A stretch of 64,000 nucleotides of DNA. Source: Raphanus sativus (lineage: Eukaryota; Streptophyta; Magnoliopsida; Brassicales; Brassicaceae). The DNA lies in contig NC_079512.1 of the NCBI RefSeq assembly GCF_000801105.2, positions 28,723,848-28,787,847 of the forward strand. Direction: 5' to 3'. Position 1 is the stretch's first letter. Each line of letters starts with the position of its first letter. The position numbers were made by a program, and so were the translations under genes. Under the pieces are notes generated by a model. It was not told the origin of the DNA, did not search any database, and saw only the letters and a list, made by a program, of their open reading frames with translations. Of this stretch, positions 62,898-64,000 are shown piece by piece.

Positions 62898-63998
62898 TCA
62901 GAGTTTAGGGCTTGGTCGGCAGAATATGGGAAACGGAGGCTTAGAATTACCAATATACCACATTACTTTGGCTTGGTACTCAACAAGAGGCCCATTATGA
63001 TACTCCCGAGCCATCAACGTTAGATAGAACTTCCATCTACCTCCTCTACTTACAGTAGCTCTCACAACACTATCCACTTCCAAAGTCATTCCCTATATCC
63101 AAAAAGTAATGTCGGCACACGTACGTAGAGTATGTCTGATTCATACCACGTATTATTATTTACTAATTACCTTGTCCTCGTTGTATTTTTTGACACATAA
63201 TGAAGCCAGATCTGTCACCAACTCTCTACTAGACGCCACCGCAGCCGTCTGTGATTGAAGATTACAAAACGTGTAGATTCCATATGCTTCATCTGGTAAA
63301 AAACCCTAACAATCCAACCAATAAATCATTCTATAGTGATTTCTCTTTAAACACTAGTTGATCTTACAAACAGAGCCGGTCCTTTCATTTAAGGGGTCTT
63401 ATTCAAAAAAAAAAAAATTGAAAATTAAAATATTTATCTTCTTTAAAAAATTAAATCTGAATTATTCATTTTGTTTTAATATTAAATCTGCATTGTCTTT
63501 TAAAATTATTTTGTGTAGTAAGCTTTTTCTCATTATGTTTTTTTTTTAAATTACATTTAAAATATCTATATTTTTTTGTCTGCACTTATCATATTTATAA
63601 ATAATTATAAATTTACATGCAATTGTTTTATAAAAGTGGGGTTCCACACAAAGTGGGGAACCCATAGCAATGTTTCAAATGCATGTGTTCACGCCCAGCT
63701 CTGCTTTCAAGAAAACAAAGCGTCTATTTACCTTATTCTTCAAAGCCTCGATCCTGCTCTGACGGTGTTTCTGATATCTGTCCTCGTCGTTGAAAAACTC
63801 ACGGTCCTCGGGATCTGATTCATATTCGCGACCGTCGAAGCTGTCCACGTCCCACTCCGGTTCCTTCTCTGGCACGTATAGATTGTTCCACACGACTTCC
63901 CTTCGGCCGCTGTTACGGTTGATCCCGGCGTCTTCCTCCACGAGAGAAGAGGCAGCTGCCTCCTTCGCCGTAATATCGCTTCTATGCGTGGTGATCAT
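62898..63998 (-). CDS. Cystatin/monellin-superfamily protein
   Basis: Brassicaceae-expanded family of cystatin-fold proteins found in a cluster at this place in Arabidopsis (AT5G17080-17100 region). Exons 63732-63998, 63171-63305 and 62898-63092 give 198 residues from the ATG at 63998, but a start further upstream outside the window is possible. Features: an acidic/charged N-terminal block VVWNNLYVPEKEPEWDVD and DPEDREFFNDEDRY; a cystatin-like core with GIYTFCNLQ, LASLCVKKYNEDKG and WKFYLTLMAREYHNGPLVEYQAKVMW; and the family tail PPFPIFCRPSPKL. The central QVVAG papain-inhibitor motif of true cystatins is not seen, so protease inhibition is not implied. Runs off close to the window end. Confidence 0.78.
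63306..63731 (-). other. Intron 1 of the cystatin-like gene
   Basis: 426-bp AT-rich intron with poly-A/poly-T tracts; no insertion termini recognised. Confidence 0.6.
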
Positions 63999-64000
63999 CG

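Overview
This is plant nuclear DNA, almost certainly from Brassica or a close Brassicaceae relative. The genes have many short GT-AG introns and AT-rich spacers, and the non-coding DNA carries Helitron, hAT and CCGAACC-type debris. From memory, the gene order follows Arabidopsis chromosome 5 from about AT5G16810 to AT5G17160. Several Arabidopsis neighbours appear to be missing (for example SYP21, TERT and ARFB1B), as expected of a fractionated subgenome. I rebuilt splice sites by eye; for most genes the summed exon lengths give an open frame of the expected family size.

Layout: 0-4 kb, a small cysteine-rich secreted peptide gene (+) and a kinase-fold gene (-). 4.5-6.5 kb, heat-shock factor HSFA1b (+). 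7.1-9.3 kb, BPA1 (+), followed by a stray copy of one of its exons and a Helitron. 11.9-14.5 kb, an exostosin-family glycosyltransferase (+). 15-19.6 kb, a malectin/LRR receptor kinase (+) with an in-frame stop codon. 21.3-25.6 kb, CSLD2 (+). 26.6-27.4 kb, a fasciclin-domain protein (+). 28.3-31.3 kb, a mitochondrial ATAD3-type AAA ATPase (+). 31.7-33.1 kb, a 2-alkenal reductase (-) with a decayed second copy upstream. 34.4-38.2 kb, a sugar/proton symporter (-). 40.6-48 kb, exportin XPO1A (+, 32 exons).

48-64 kb is all minus strand: a UGT78D flavonoid glucosyltransferase, a PP4R2-type phosphatase subunit, a second UGT78D copy that is frameshifted, an acidic protein with an unresolved 5' end, and a cystatin/monellin-fold protein at the window edge. 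The two UGT copies lie in duplicated segments on either side of PP4R2.

Most of the window is ordinary plant genome and I see no new multi-gene system. The items worth a second look are the UGT duplication and its PSPG-box changes, the nonsense codon in the receptor kinase, gene-fragment copies of BPA1 and alkenal reductase, three clear transposon structures (two Helitron loci and a hAT MITE with an 8-bp target duplication), several recent local tandem duplications, and three GC-AG introns.
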